Shown here in pieces: positions 1-8,481 of a DNA stretch of 64,000 nucleotides (the stretch's first letter is position 1; every line of letters starts with the position of its first letter). The stretch is taken from NCBI GenBank assembly GCA_944358385.1, contig CALVQW010000009.1:1-64000 (forward strand), given 5' to 3'. Both the position numbers and the translations under genes were made by a program. Under the pieces are notes generated by a model. That model was not told the origin of the DNA. It ran no database searches and saw only the letters and a list, made by a program, of their open reading frames with translations. Source of the stretch: an uncultured Clostridia bacterium. GTDB taxonomy: Bacteria > Bacillota > Clostridia > Christensenellales > CAG-917.

Positions 1-281
1 CCTACCACGCCGTCCGCGGTCAGACCGTTGGTGCGCTGAAAATATTTCACCGCCTCCCGCGTGCCCGATCCGAAGATGCCGTCCACCGAGCCGTCGTAAT
101 AGCCCCAATTCTTCAGCTTGCGCTGCATCTCGCTCACTTTGTTTCCCGTGCTGCCCTGTTTGAGGACGGCGGCGTGAGCGGTGTCCGCGTCCGCCGCGAG
201 CAACAGCGCGCACAACATCACCGCGACCAGCACCAACGCCGCACACCCGAGACATATCCTTCTCATTGCCGAGTTTTCCAT
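1..281 (-). CDS. sleB: Spore cortex-lytic enzyme SleB-like, N-terminal part (runs off the window)
   Basis: The reverse strand from 281 encodes a signal peptide (about residues 5-38, hydrophobic, ending near AHA) followed by a peptidoglycan-binding module with the typical GSTGNKVSEMQRKLKNWGYY start and a YFQRTNGL ending, about residues 40-90. This is the usual N-terminus of SleB, which degrades spore cortex during germination after secretion into the forespore envelope. The catalytic hydrolase domain lies outside the window, so another peptidoglycan-binding hydrolase is possible. The start at 281 is chosen because GGAGG sits six bases upstream; a second in-frame ATG is at 266. The gene is divergent from spoIIR with only 86 bases between the starts, which fits sporulation genes sharing an upstream region. 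Confidence 0.7.
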   Translation of the reverse strand, partial: MENSAMRRICLGCAALVLVAVMLCALLLAADADTAHAAVLKQGSTGNKVSEMQRKLKNWGYYDGSVDGIFGSGTREAVKYFQRTNGLTADGVV

Positions 282-367
282 GCTTTCCTCCGCGGCTAGT
301 TTCGGCGACGGAGAAATTTTTATGTATGCCGCGCCCGCCCCGCGGCAATACTCTCTCCGAGGCAACC

Positions 368-928
368 ATGAAAAACCGCATCGCAACAGCCGTGATCATA
401 CTCTTTCTCCTGCTTGCCGCCCTCGTCGCGCTCAGCGCGTGCGACGTCACGGACGGAGTGTTCCTGCCCGCCGCGGATGCGAAAGGGATCGCAGAACAAG
501 TGGTGAGGATACACATCCGCGCCAACAGCAACTCCGAGGAGGACCAAGCGGTAAAACTCGCCGTAAGAGACGACATCACCGCCTACCTCACCTCAAAACT
601 CGAAGGGTGCGAGAATAAAACGGACGCATTGCGCGTGCTGGACGAAGAAAAAGAAAATCTGCGCTACATAGCACAAAAAGCACTTGAACACAACGGATAT
701 GACTATAAAGTGCGCGTTGAGCTGAAAACCGAGTCTTTCCCCGAGCGCACATACGACGGCTACACCTTCCCCGCAGGCGAGTATGACGCGCTCATGATCT
801 ATCTCGGAGAAGGCACGGGCGACAATTGGTGGTGCGTCGCGTTCCCTCCCCTCTGCTTCCTCCCCGGCGACGGCGAAAACATCACCTACGCCTCCTGGGT
901 GAAGGAACTCCTCGACCGCATCTTCTGA
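368..928 (+). CDS. spoIIR: Stage II sporulation protein R
   Basis: 186 residues. SpoIIR is made in the forespore and secreted to the intermembrane space, where it triggers SpoIIGA to process pro-sigma-E. The sequence shows an N-terminal signal or anchor segment (about 5-26), the family block VRIHIRANSNSEEDQAVKLA near the start of the mature domain, and the block NWWCVAFPPLCF near the C-terminus, both characteristic. ATG 368 is chosen because the protein then begins directly with the MKNR signal peptide; a longer in-frame start at 266 would overlap the start of the divergent gene. It points to an endospore former together with the adjacent sleB-like gene. No clean forespore sigma promoter could be assigned in the 86-base gap. 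Confidence 0.9.
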   Translation: MKNRIATAVIILFLLLAALVALSACDVTDGVFLPAADAKGIAEQVVRIHIRANSNSEEDQAVKLAVRDDITAYLTSKLEGCENKTDALRVLDEEKENLRYIAQKALEHNGYDYKVRVELKTESFPERTYDGYTFPAGEYDALMIYLGEGTGDNWWCVAFPPLCFLPGDGENITYASWVKELLDRIF

Positions 929-1154
929 TCCGCCGTACTTATTGTGTGCGAGGGTGTTACACCCTCGCGCTCCCGCGTGGGGGTATTATACCCCCACACC
1001 CCCACATTGTTTTGCATACAAAAATTATTTTGCTTGCGTATAACTCCAAGAGAGTATTGTGTGAACCCGACGGACACTCTTTCGGGGATGTTTTAACGCA
1101 CACTCTTTCGGAGAAATTTAACGTGCACTCTGTGCGGGCGTAGAGTACGACGTA
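929..1154. other. Intergenic: two GC hairpins then short repeat units
   Basis: After spoIIR there is a palindrome at 948-968 (arms GCGAGGGTG) and a second hairpin at 977-997 (GTGGGGG, AT loop, CCCCCAC). From about 1060 it holds several copies of a short unit built from CACTCTTTCGGAG, TTTAACG and GCGGGCGT blocks that lead into R element 1. No coding region is supported. Confidence 0.6.
948..968. repeat. Short perfect palindrome, copy 1
   Basis: Arms GCGAGGGTG and CACCCTCGC around TTA, followed by GCTCCCG. It lies 20 bases after the spoIIR stop. Further copies are at 30686, 37375 and 54642. Confidence 0.75.
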
Positions 1155-1492
1155 CACTCTTTCGGAGACGGAACTGCGCGCCGCAAAGCCAAACTTTCAC
1201 CGCGGGCGTCTTGCGTCCGCGCTTGAAAGTCGCGGCGCGGATCTGCGACCTCGCAAGCTAGACGGGAAATTAATCAGAGATGTCGCTCGTGCGCGTCGAG
1301 TCGCTCTCCTCGCCCCACGAGCGACGCTCAATAAGTACCGGCATCCGCTTAGTTATGTGAGTGCGATTACCAAAATTTTTGGTAAAGTTCAAAAGTTAGT
1401 CCCGCATTTTGGGAGGAGAGAACTCTATTCCGAGTGGGGGAGGAGTCCCGTAGGGGAGGTGGGGGACAATAACTCCCCTGTCAGAGGACGTC
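1155..1492 (+). repeat. R element 1 (A type)
   Basis: Interspersed element, forward orientation. Blocks in order: TTTCGGAGACGGAA; hairpin with arms GCGCCGC...GCGGCGC enclosing CGCGGGCG...CGTCCGCG; hairpin TGTCGCTCGTG...CACGAGCGACG; CCGCTTAGTTATGTGAGTGC; GTTAGTCCCGCA; GGGGGAGGAGTCCCG; CCTGTCAGAGGACGTC. It sits between the convergent ends of spoIIR and the PTS-like gene. Two stem positions differ from other copies and both become G-U pairs. Confidence 0.8.
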
Positions 1493-1600
1493 GGCTTATT
1501 TTATATTCTTTGAGTACGACGTGAACTTTGAGCGAGTGCGCTTGAACACACGCTACACTCCCCCGCGAGACGTAAAGCTTGATTTTTAGTAAATTTTAAT

Positions 1601-1625
1601 ACAAAATCCCCGTCAAACGACGGGG
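1601..1625 (-). terminator. Rho-independent terminator of the PTS-like gene
   Basis: On the minus strand CCCCGTC, loop GTTT, GACGGGG, then ATTTTGT. It lies about 33 bases past the stop at 1658, inside a P-type cassette that begins at the stop codon. Confidence 0.8.
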
Positions 1626-1661
1626 CTTTGACAAAGCAGATCGCCAAATGGCGGCGTTCAG
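1626..1661 (-). repeat. P cassette arm at the stop codon of the PTS-like gene
   Basis: Read on the minus strand, the sequence TGAACGCCGCCATTTGGCG starts exactly at the stop codon (TGA, 1660-1658) and continues to CTGCTTTGTCAAAG and the terminator. The same text follows mnmG at 19568; related text follows pyrB and hsp20. Confidence 0.7.
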
Positions 1662-2986
1662 ATGAGTTGGTCGCCGAATCGTATCCACCCCCTCCTCCTC
1701 ATAAATTCCGAGAGAAGGAAACAGATGACGGCGGGGAGAACGAAGCAGCAGAGGATGATGCCGAGGACGAGGTGAGAGGTGGAGAGACCGACCTCGACGG
1801 AGGCGTCGATCGCGCCGAAAATGCCGACGAGACCGGAGGTGCCCATGCCGCCGCCGACGGGATTGCAGCGCAAGCCGAACACGCAGGTGGAGAGAGGTCC
1901 TACCACAACGCTTGCGATGATGGGCGGGAGGAGGATCTGGGGACGGCGCATGAGATTGGGGATCTGGAGCATGCTGGTGCCTATGCCCTGCGCGATGAGA
2001 CCGCCCCACCTGTTCTCGCGGAAGGACTGCACGGCGAATCCCACCATGTGCGCGGCACATCCCACCATGGACGCGCCGCCCGCGAGCAGGATGGCGTCAT
2101 AGGTGGCGAAGCCGACTTCGCCCGCGGCGTAAGCCGTGACGACGGGGGTGGCGACGGCGAGCCAGATCGCCGCGGATGACGTGGGCAGAGTGAGCAGGAT
2201 GCCCATGACGACGGCGATGACGATGCCCATGACGGCGGGTGTCGCCGCCGTGGCGAGCGCGACGCCCTCGCCGATGAGATCCACGAGCGCGATGAAGGGC
2301 CATGCCGCCCACACCGCAAAGAGACACACGACGAACATGACGAGGGGGACGACGACGATGTCCACCTTGGTCTTGCCCGCGACCAGCCTGCCAAGCTCCA
2401 CCGCGAGCACGGAGACGACATACGCGCCGATGGGATTGCCGGGAGCGGCGGGAGCTACGCCGGAAAGCACCTCACCCACGGAGGAGGTGACGAACCCGCC
2501 CAAAAACCCGCCCGTGACGGCATCCGCGAATGCGCCCACCAGCCCCGCGACAGCCGCCGCGAACATGACGAGCTTGGGGGCTTTGAGAGCGTGGGCAATG
2601 CCTATGCCTATCCCCGCGCCCATGAGCATCTTGGCGAGATTGGCGACAGCGGTCACACCCCCTCCCACGATGAGGGCTGCATCCGTGCCGGCGGAGGTGA
2701 TCCACGCGCCGATCTGACCGAGGATGGTGCCTGCGATTAGGGTGCAGAACAGCCCCTGCGACATGCCCGTGAACGCATCTATGAAATATCTGACGAACCC
2801 TTTTTTGAGAAGATGAAAGATATATTCCCACGAAAAAGCGGGTTTTATCTGCTCGTTTTTGCCGTCTGAACCGCCTGTTTTGTCATTTTGCGCTTTTACC
2901 TCTGCCTCCGAGACGGCAGCCTCCGCGCCCACGGGCAGACGGCGATATTCCGCGCTGTCGCGGAAGATGTCCTTGAAATCAGCCAT
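1658..2986 (-). CDS. PTS IIC-like membrane transporter
   Basis: 442 residues, polytopic membrane protein. It resembles the stand-alone PTS EIIC_2 type family: a soluble N-terminal 55 residues, then about ten glycine- and alanine-rich membrane segments, with the polar stretch VLAVELGRLVAGKTKVDIVV typical of this family. No IIA or IIB domain is present here, so phosphotransfer and substrate are not established. The start at 2986 (MADFKDIF) follows GGAGAGG; a longer reading frame upstream lies inside the neighbouring gene. It overlaps the end of the upstream M28-like gene by 8 bases, so the two are translated from one mRNA. A terminator cassette follows at once. Confidence 0.65.
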   Translation of the reverse strand: MADFKDIFRDSAEYRRLPVGAEAAVSEAEVKAQNDKTGGSDGKNEQIKPAFSWEYIFHLLKKGFVRYFIDAFTGMSQGLFCTLIAGTILGQIGAWITSAGTDAALIVGGGVTAVANLAKMLMGAGIGIGIAHALKAPKLVMFAAAVAGLVGAFADAVTGGFLGGFVTSSVGEVLSGVAPAAPGNPIGAYVVSVLAVELGRLVAGKTKVDIVVVPLVMFVVCLFAVWAAWPFIALVDLIGEGVALATAATPAVMGIVIAVVMGILLTLPTSSAAIWLAVATPVVTAYAAGEVGFATYDAILLAGGASMVGCAAHMVGFAVQSFRENRWGGLIAQGIGTSMLQIPNLMRRPQILLPPIIASVVVGPLSTCVFGLRCNPVGGGMGTSGLVGIFGAIDASVEVGLSTSHLVLGIILCCFVLPAVICFLLSEFMRRRGWIRFGDQLI

Positions 2987-4283
2987 CCTTTTCCTCTCCT
3001 TTCCACGCCATGCCAACGACGGTGCCGAGCGCGAGCGCGGCGAGTTTGCCCGCGTCCTCGCGTTTGAGATCCCCGCCTGCCGACGAGTAGTCCTTTGCCG
3101 TAAAAAACGCGCATTCGCAGCCCGCCTCGGCAAGGGCGGTTGCGGCATAGCCGTGCAATGCGCCGAGTTTGCTTTTCACTCCGTCGCAGGGGGGCATGAG
3201 ACATGGCACGCCCGTGGCGTCCACCGCGTCGAAGAGCGCGTCCTGCGCGGTGTGAGAGAACTCCGTCCCCCGCAATGCGTCGCGGCGCAGCAGGGCTATC
3301 CTGTCGCTCTCGATGTCCCCGAACACGAGAGCTTTCCCTCCCTTGATGTCGGGGTGGGCGGCGGCAAACGCGCGCGATCCCGCGTGGGCGGAATTCTCCC
3401 CGCCGAAGGAGACGAAACACACTCTCGTACCCTCCGGGAGCAGCTCCGGAGACGCGAGGAGTTTGCGGTAGACCGCGACGGAGACCGCCGTGGAAAAGCC
3501 GTTGTTCTCCCTCGCGTGACGCTGGAAGGGCGAGAAATGCAAAAAGAGCGCGACTATCCCCGCCACCGCGTTGACGAAGGGAAGTGTGGTGAGAGAGGAG
3601 ATCTTGGACACGGTGTCCGAGCCGACGATGAGTTTGACCACACAAAAGAGGATGAAGAGCGCGGCGGACACGGGGACGACGATGAAAACGACCTTCCTCA
3701 CCAGCGCGAAATTGACGAAATAGGAGCCGGGAGCGGCATCGTGGTTGGACGCGATGAGGACCACTTTGCCCTGCTGTCCGTCCTTCGCCGGCGCGCTCTC
3801 GCTGAACACGTTGTAAGAGACCTTCTTGGGATAGATGAAGGGTACGAGTTTCTTCGCGCCCAAAAACGCCGCACCCGCGAGCGCGCCGCCCGCGAGGAAC
3901 ACTCCGAGCGCGACCAGCACGAGGATGACGCCCGTCTCGCGGCTGCCTCCGAAGGAGACGAAATAGAAAAACGCGGCAAGGACGTAGACCAAACCGAGCA
4001 GCCCGCAGCAGTTCCTGCCCGCATAGGGAGAGGTGCGGAAGGCTTCCATGCGCGTGCGGGCGACGGGAGACAGCACGTCGCGCAGTTTTCTTGCGCAGGC
4101 GGTCTCCTCCCGCGTCGCGGTCAAGCCGTCGGCGTAATCGGAGAGAGCTTTGATCAGCTCCTCGCAATCCTCCGAGACCTGCTCGCGCTCGCGTGCGCGC
4201 GCGTCCTCTGATCCGTTATCCGAAGGCGGATCCTCCTCCGCTCTTTCGGCACGGGTGACGATGTAGTCCATGTCCTCTGCCAT
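2979..4283 (-). CDS. Membrane protein with an M28-like peptidase fold
   Basis: 434 residues. An acidic cytoplasmic N-terminus (about 1-60) is followed by two membrane segments (about 93-145), a short soluble stretch, two more membrane segments (about 195-260), then a soluble C-terminal domain. IASNHDAAPGSY and VCFVSFGGENSAHAGSRAFA resemble the metal-binding surroundings of M28 aminopeptidases, but the canonical H-x-D and double-Glu motifs are incomplete, so catalytic activity is doubtful. The gene starts 7 bases after the SDR gene and overlaps the PTS-like gene, forming a three-gene operon. The family assignment is by motif recognition only. Confidence 0.5.
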   Translation of the reverse strand: MAEDMDYIVTRAERAEEDPPSDNGSEDARAREREQVSEDCEELIKALSDYADGLTATREETACARKLRDVLSPVARTRMEAFRTSPYAGRNCCGLLGLVYVLAAFFYFVSFGGSRETGVILVLVALGVFLAGGALAGAAFLGAKKLVPFIYPKKVSYNVFSESAPAKDGQQGKVVLIASNHDAAPGSYFVNFALVRKVVFIVVPVSAALFILFCVVKLIVGSDTVSKISSLTTLPFVNAVAGIVALFLHFSPFQRHARENNGFSTAVSVAVYRKLLASPELLPEGTRVCFVSFGGENSAHAGSRAFAAAHPDIKGGKALVFGDIESDRIALLRRDALRGTEFSHTAQDALFDAVDATGVPCLMPPCDGVKSKLGALHGYAATALAEAGCECAFFTAKDYSSAGGDLKREDAGKLAALALGTVVGMAWKGEEKDG

Positions 4284-4290
4284 GCTCTCC

Positions 4291-5010
4291 TCACAAGGTG
4301 AACCCGCCGTCCACCGTCAGCACCTGCCCGGTGACATAGCCGTTGTCCAGCAGGAATACGACCGCGGCAGCCACTTCGTCGGGGGACGCCAACCTGCCGA
4401 GAGGTATATCCTCCGCTAAGGCTGCAAGCTCCTCCGGGGTGTAGCACTTCATCATGTCGGTGTCCGTCGCGCCGGGAGCCACCGCATTGACGGTGATCCC
4501 GCTGGGGGCAAGCTCCTTGGCGAGGGCGAGAGTAAGCCCTATGACGGCGGCTTTGGACGCCGAATACGCCGCCTCGAACGCCGCGCCCTTCACCCCCCAC
4601 ACGGAGGAGACGTTGACGATGCTCCCCCTCTTTTTTTCGATCATATGCGGCAGGAAAGCTCTTGTCACGTAGAACACGCCGTCCGTGTTGACGGCAAACA
4701 GCCTGCGCCACTCCTCGTCCGTCACATCCTGCAACAGCCCGCGTGAAGAGACACCCGCGCAGTTGACCAGCGCATCCGCCCCGCCGAATCGCTCTCTCAC
4801 CGCCCTCTCTGCGGCGGCGACGGAAACGGGATCGGAGACATCGCAGCAAAAAGCCTTAACGCCGCCGTACGGCGCAAGCTCGCGCTCCAGCTCTCTCGCC
4901 TCCTTCTCGGAGGAAAGATAGGTGAAAGCCACATTGCATCGAGGGGCGAGCGCGCGCACCACAGCCGCGCCTATCCCTCTGCTCCCTCCCGTCACGAAAG
5001 CGGTATGCAT
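4291..5010 (-). CDS. Short-chain dehydrogenase/reductase (3-oxoacyl-ACP reductase-like)
   Basis: 239 residues, the usual length of classical SDRs. It shows the NAD(P) motif TGGSRGIG at residues 7-14, NCAG near 88, catalytic Ser in VNVSSVWG, and the YSASK active-site pair, ending in VDGGFTL. It resembles FabG/YmfI. The position outside any fatty-acid cluster leaves the substrate open. The start follows GGAGAGGAGAGC. First gene of the operon with the M28-like and PTS-like genes. Confidence 0.8.
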   Translation of the reverse strand: MHTAFVTGGSRGIGAAVVRALAPRCNVAFTYLSSEKEARELERELAPYGGVKAFCCDVSDPVSVAAAERAVRERFGGADALVNCAGVSSRGLLQDVTDEEWRRLFAVNTDGVFYVTRAFLPHMIEKKRGSIVNVSSVWGVKGAAFEAAYSASKAAVIGLTLALAKELAPSGITVNAVAPGATDTDMMKCYTPEELAALAEDIPLGRLASPDEVAAAVVFLLDNGYVTGQVLTVDGGFTL

Positions 5011-5081
5011 GCTCTCCTCTCCTTCGGGACAAAGCCCTCAAAACACACCGCATCCTGTCGAAACGGCGTGTTTATGAAATC

Positions 5082-5108
5082 AAAAAAGGCGGACTATGCC
5101 GCCTTTTT
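5082..5108. terminator. Bidirectional hairpin terminator
   Basis: AAAAAAGGCGG, loop ACTATG, CCGCCTTTTT. It separates the lipoprotein gene ending at 5121 from the SDR operon. Confidence 0.8.
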
Positions 5109-5120
5109 GTCATTTTGCGA

Positions 5121-6596
5121 TCATTCCGCCTCTTTTTCGGCTTCGGCTTTCGCCTCCGCGTCGGCATCGGTCATGACGCCCATCATCTTGCCCTCGAAAC
5201 CGTCTGCCGCGGCACCGAGATCGAGATAATAGAGGTAGTCGTAATCATCCTCGTTGAACCACACGAAGCGGTCGCCCGCAAATTCGAGAGTGAGGTAGTC
5301 CGTCCTGATGCCGGACGCGACCACGGTGCGGACGTTGTCGCTGTCGCCCTTGCCCTCTTCGAGATTGATGCGGTAGAGCACACCGTCGCCGTCGGTGTAG
5401 TAGACATAATCGCCCACCACCGCTCTCACGGTGACCGCCTTGCCCATGTCGATGACGAGGTTGTCGGCGGTGTAGCCCTGCCCTCTCGAAGTGATGTGAT
5501 ACACCTTGTCGCTGCTTGTTGCCAGCACACCGTTCTCACCGCCGAGGGGGAAGAAGGCGGAAGGCGCGGTCTCGAAGAGCTGAGACTCCGCGGTCGCCGT
5601 GTAGGAAAGTTTGCCGTCCGCGACGGTCACGGTGTTGACGAAAAGCCCGACGGAAGAGGACGTGCCGCCTTCGTAGACGGATTTGGTGTAATAGAGCGTC
5701 GCCTCGTTGTCGGAGTCGTAATAGATGTCGGAGAGCGCGTAGGTGAACACTTTTTCGTAGCTCTCCGCGCCGTCCTCCTCTCCGAAGAAGGTGTCGTAGG
5801 TGGCGAGCACCTGTCTGTCGCTGCCGTCGTATCTCACCGCGCAGAGCTTGTTGTAGTGGCGGTAGCTGTCGTCGCCGGTGGGAGTCTCGGTGTAGAAGAT
5901 GTAGTCCGTCACCGTGACGCCGGAGGAAGCCGCGCGATCCGCGTCATAGCCCCAAAGCACTTCGCCCGCGTTCTCGATGAGGACGCCTGCCACCGCGCCC
6001 TTGCCGTCGTCGATGCTCTTATCCGTACTCATGCCCGAGAAATCGAAGTAGCGCACGGTGGAAGAGTCCGTCATGTAAAGGATGCGGGTGGGGGTGAAGA
6101 AGTACTCGCTGCTGCGGCTGGACACCGTGCCTATGCGCTGGGTGACGGAACCGTCCGTGCGGGTGCGCATGAAATCGGTGTGCGTGGTGGACGCGGTGCC
6201 GGAGGAGTCCTTGGAAGTGTTGGGAGTGGCGTAATAGATCCAATCCCCGAACACGGCTATGCCGCCGTCGACATACTCGTTGTAGACGTTGAGGGGGACG
6301 ACGACTTTGGCGGTATCGTTGTTGATGGTGCCGTCCTCGTTCTTTTCCGCGCGCATGATGCTCTGCTTGAACGCCGCGCCCCACTCGTTCTCGGTCACGC
6401 TGCCGACGTAGCCGTTGATGAAGTAGACGTACTTGCCCTGCTCGACGTAATAGCCGCCGTTGGACACGACTGCGGCGGAGGAGTCGCCCCCGCCGATGCT
6501 GTCCCACTCGTAGACGTTGCACGCGGCAAGCACGGTCGCCGCCACGGCGAGCACCGCCACGAGTGCGACGATTGCGATCACTTTGTTTCTTTTCAT
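5121..6596 (-). CDS. Lipoprotein with YWTD/DUF5050-like propeller repeats
   Basis: 491 residues. A signal peptide ends in a lipobox (VLAAC, Cys about 26), so it should be a membrane-anchored extracytoplasmic lipoprotein. The rest contains repeated strand pairs such as GKYVYFING, GDWIYYATPN, GDYVYYTDGDGVLYRI and YLYYLDL, the pattern of DUF5050-like beta-propellers that often have sensory or scaffold roles. The C-terminus is Ala/Glu/Lys-rich. It is monocistronic, with a terminator after it and about 120 bases before the aspS end. Function is unknown. Confidence 0.6.
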   Translation of the reverse strand: MKRNKVIAIVALVAVLAVAATVLAACNVYEWDSIGGGDSSAAVVSNGGYYVEQGKYVYFINGYVGSVTENEWGAAFKQSIMRAEKNEDGTINNDTAKVVVPLNVYNEYVDGGIAVFGDWIYYATPNTSKDSSGTASTTHTDFMRTRTDGSVTQRIGTVSSRSSEYFFTPTRILYMTDSSTVRYFDFSGMSTDKSIDDGKGAVAGVLIENAGEVLWGYDADRAASSGVTVTDYIFYTETPTGDDSYRHYNKLCAVRYDGSDRQVLATYDTFFGEEDGAESYEKVFTYALSDIYYDSDNEATLYYTKSVYEGGTSSSVGLFVNTVTVADGKLSYTATAESQLFETAPSAFFPLGGENGVLATSSDKVYHITSRGQGYTADNLVIDMGKAVTVRAVVGDYVYYTDGDGVLYRINLEEGKGDSDNVRTVVASGIRTDYLTLEFAGDRFVWFNEDDYDYLYYLDLGAAADGFEGKMMGVMTDADAEAKAEAEKEAE

Positions 6597-6715
6597 ACGA
6601 TTCTCCTTGGGAGATGCTTACTTTTTATGCGTCCGCTCCCCTTCTCGCGGGGTGCGGGAACATTATACCCGAACACGACGGGATTTACAACGGTTGCGCG
6701 CGTGAGGGCGCGTTT

Positions 6716-8473
6716 TCAGTCTTCCCGAGTTTCCTTCTCGTCGAGGTCCAGCTTGATATGCACGTCTTTGAGCTGTCTCTCGGTCACCTCGGAGGGCGCG
6801 CCCATCAGGATGTCGCGGGCGTTGCGGTCCATCGGGAAGGTGATGATCTCGCGGATGTTAGGCTCCTCGGCGAGAAGCATGACGATCCTGTCCACGCCGG
6901 GAGCGATGCCCGCGTGAGGGGGTGCGCCGAACTTGAACGCGTTGTACAGCGCGGAAAACTTCTTCTCGATGACTTCCTTGCCGTATCCCACGATCTCGAA
7001 CGCGCGCTCCATTATGGCGGGTTCGTGATTTCGCACCGCGCCGGAACTCAGCTCCACACCGTTGACCACGCTGTCGTACTGATAGGCGAGGATGTCCGTG
7101 GGCTGCATCGTGTTGAGAGCTTCCAGCCCGCCCTGCGGCATGCTGAAAGGATTGTGGCAGAAGGTGAGGTTGCCCTCGTCGTCATACTCGTACATCGGGA
7201 AGTCCACGATCCAGCAGAAACGGAAGGCGTCCTTTTCGATGAGGTCGAGACCGGTGCCGAGTTCGGTGCGGAGATATCCCGCCTGTTTCTCGGCGTCCTT
7301 TGTTTCGGCAACGAGCGCGACGAATGCACCGGGTTCAAGTCCCAGCCTCTTCGCCAGCGCGTCCGCGCGGTCGGCGGCGAACTTGGCGATGCCGCCCGTG
7401 AGCGCGCCGCTCTCGTCCGTCTTGAACCAATACATGCTCTCCGCGCCGTTGAGCTTGCACTTCTCGGTGAGCGCGTCGATGAACTTCCTGCCCGGAGCGT
7501 GACCGTTGACGGCAACGGCTTTTATGCTCTTGCTCTCCGTGAAGAAGGGGGCGCAGCCCGTGAGGATGTCCGTCACGTCCTTTATGATGAGGGGGTTGCG
7601 GAGGTCGGGCTTGTCCGTGCCGTAGTCGCGCATCGCGTCGCGGTAGCTTATCCTGCGGTAAGGTCCCTTGTCCACCTTCTTGCCCTTGCCAAACTCCGTG
7701 AACACGCCCGTGAGCACCTCTTCCATGACGGCGAACACGTCGTCCTGAGTGGCGAAACACATCTCGGTGTCCAACTGATAGAACTCTCCGGGGCTGCGGT
7801 CGGCACGGGCGTCCTCGTCGCGGAAGCAGGGCGCGATCTGGAAATATCTGTCAAAGCCCGACGCCATAAGCAACTGTTTGTATTGCTGCGGGGCTTGGGG
7901 AAGGGCGTAAAATTTGCCGGGGTGCAGACGGGAAGGCACGATGAAATCGCGTGCGCCCTCCGGAGAGGAACTCGTGAGGATGGGAGTGGTGATCTCCAAA
8001 AATCCGAGATCCGTCATCTTGCGTCTGAGCCAGCTCACCACCTTGGCGCGGAACACGATCTTGTCCTTCACCTCGGGGTTGCGCAGATCGAGGAAACGGT
8101 AGCGCAGCCTCGTATCCTCTCTGGATTGCGTGCTGGTCGCCACCTCGAAGGGGAGCTGCTCATAGCATCTGCCCAACACTTCCACCTTCTCCGGCTCTAT
8201 CTCGATCATGCCCGTGGGCATATCGGGGTTGGAGGAACTGCGGCGGATGACCTTGCCCTCCACGGACACGGTGGACTCGCGGGGGATGGAACGCACGAGT
8301 GCCTTCATCTCCTCCGTGGAAGCCACCGCCTGCGTGCTGCCGTAGAAGTCGCGCAGCACGAAGAAGATGACCGCGCCGAGATCGCGCGTGCCGGAAAGCC
8401 AGCCCGAAAGTTTGACGTGTTGTCCTATGTTGCTCTCGCGGAGTTCCCCGCAAGTATGAGTCCTGAATTCCAT
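6716..8473 (-). CDS. aspS: Aspartate-tRNA ligase
   Basis: 585 residues, bacterial-type class II synthetase. Visible parts: the OB anticodon-binding domain (about 1-110), motif 2 FRDEDARADRSPGEFYQLD, the GAD insertion in the middle, and motif 3 GIAPGVDRIVMLL near the C-terminus. It charges tRNA-Asp in the cytoplasm. ATG 8473 (MEFRTHTCG) is preferred over the longer frame because AGGAGAGG precedes it. The asnA stop at 8482 is 8 bases upstream. Last gene of the asnS-asnA-aspS operon. Because AsnRS and AsnA are also present, this AspRS need not mischarge tRNA-Asn, though that cannot be decided from sequence alone. Confidence 0.95.
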   Translation of the reverse strand: MEFRTHTCGELRESNIGQHVKLSGWLSGTRDLGAVIFFVLRDFYGSTQAVASTEEMKALVRSIPRESTVSVEGKVIRRSSSNPDMPTGMIEIEPEKVEVLGRCYEQLPFEVATSTQSREDTRLRYRFLDLRNPEVKDKIVFRAKVVSWLRRKMTDLGFLEITTPILTSSSPEGARDFIVPSRLHPGKFYALPQAPQQYKQLLMASGFDRYFQIAPCFRDEDARADRSPGEFYQLDTEMCFATQDDVFAVMEEVLTGVFTEFGKGKKVDKGPYRRISYRDAMRDYGTDKPDLRNPLIIKDVTDILTGCAPFFTESKSIKAVAVNGHAPGRKFIDALTEKCKLNGAESMYWFKTDESGALTGGIAKFAADRADALAKRLGLEPGAFVALVAETKDAEKQAGYLRTELGTGLDLIEKDAFRFCWIVDFPMYEYDDEGNLTFCHNPFSMPQGGLEALNTMQPTDILAYQYDSVVNGVELSSGAVRNHEPAIMERAFEIVGYGKEVIEKKFSALYNAFKFGAPPHAGIAPGVDRIVMLLAEEPNIREIITFPMDRNARDILMGAPSEVTERQLKDVHIKLDLDEKETRED

Positions 8474-8481
8474 ATCCTCTC

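Noticed and set aside
290..367. Sigma-F promoter for spoIIR (GGAGAAATTT at 310)
   Set aside because: The -10-like text fits but no matching -35 lies at the right distance.
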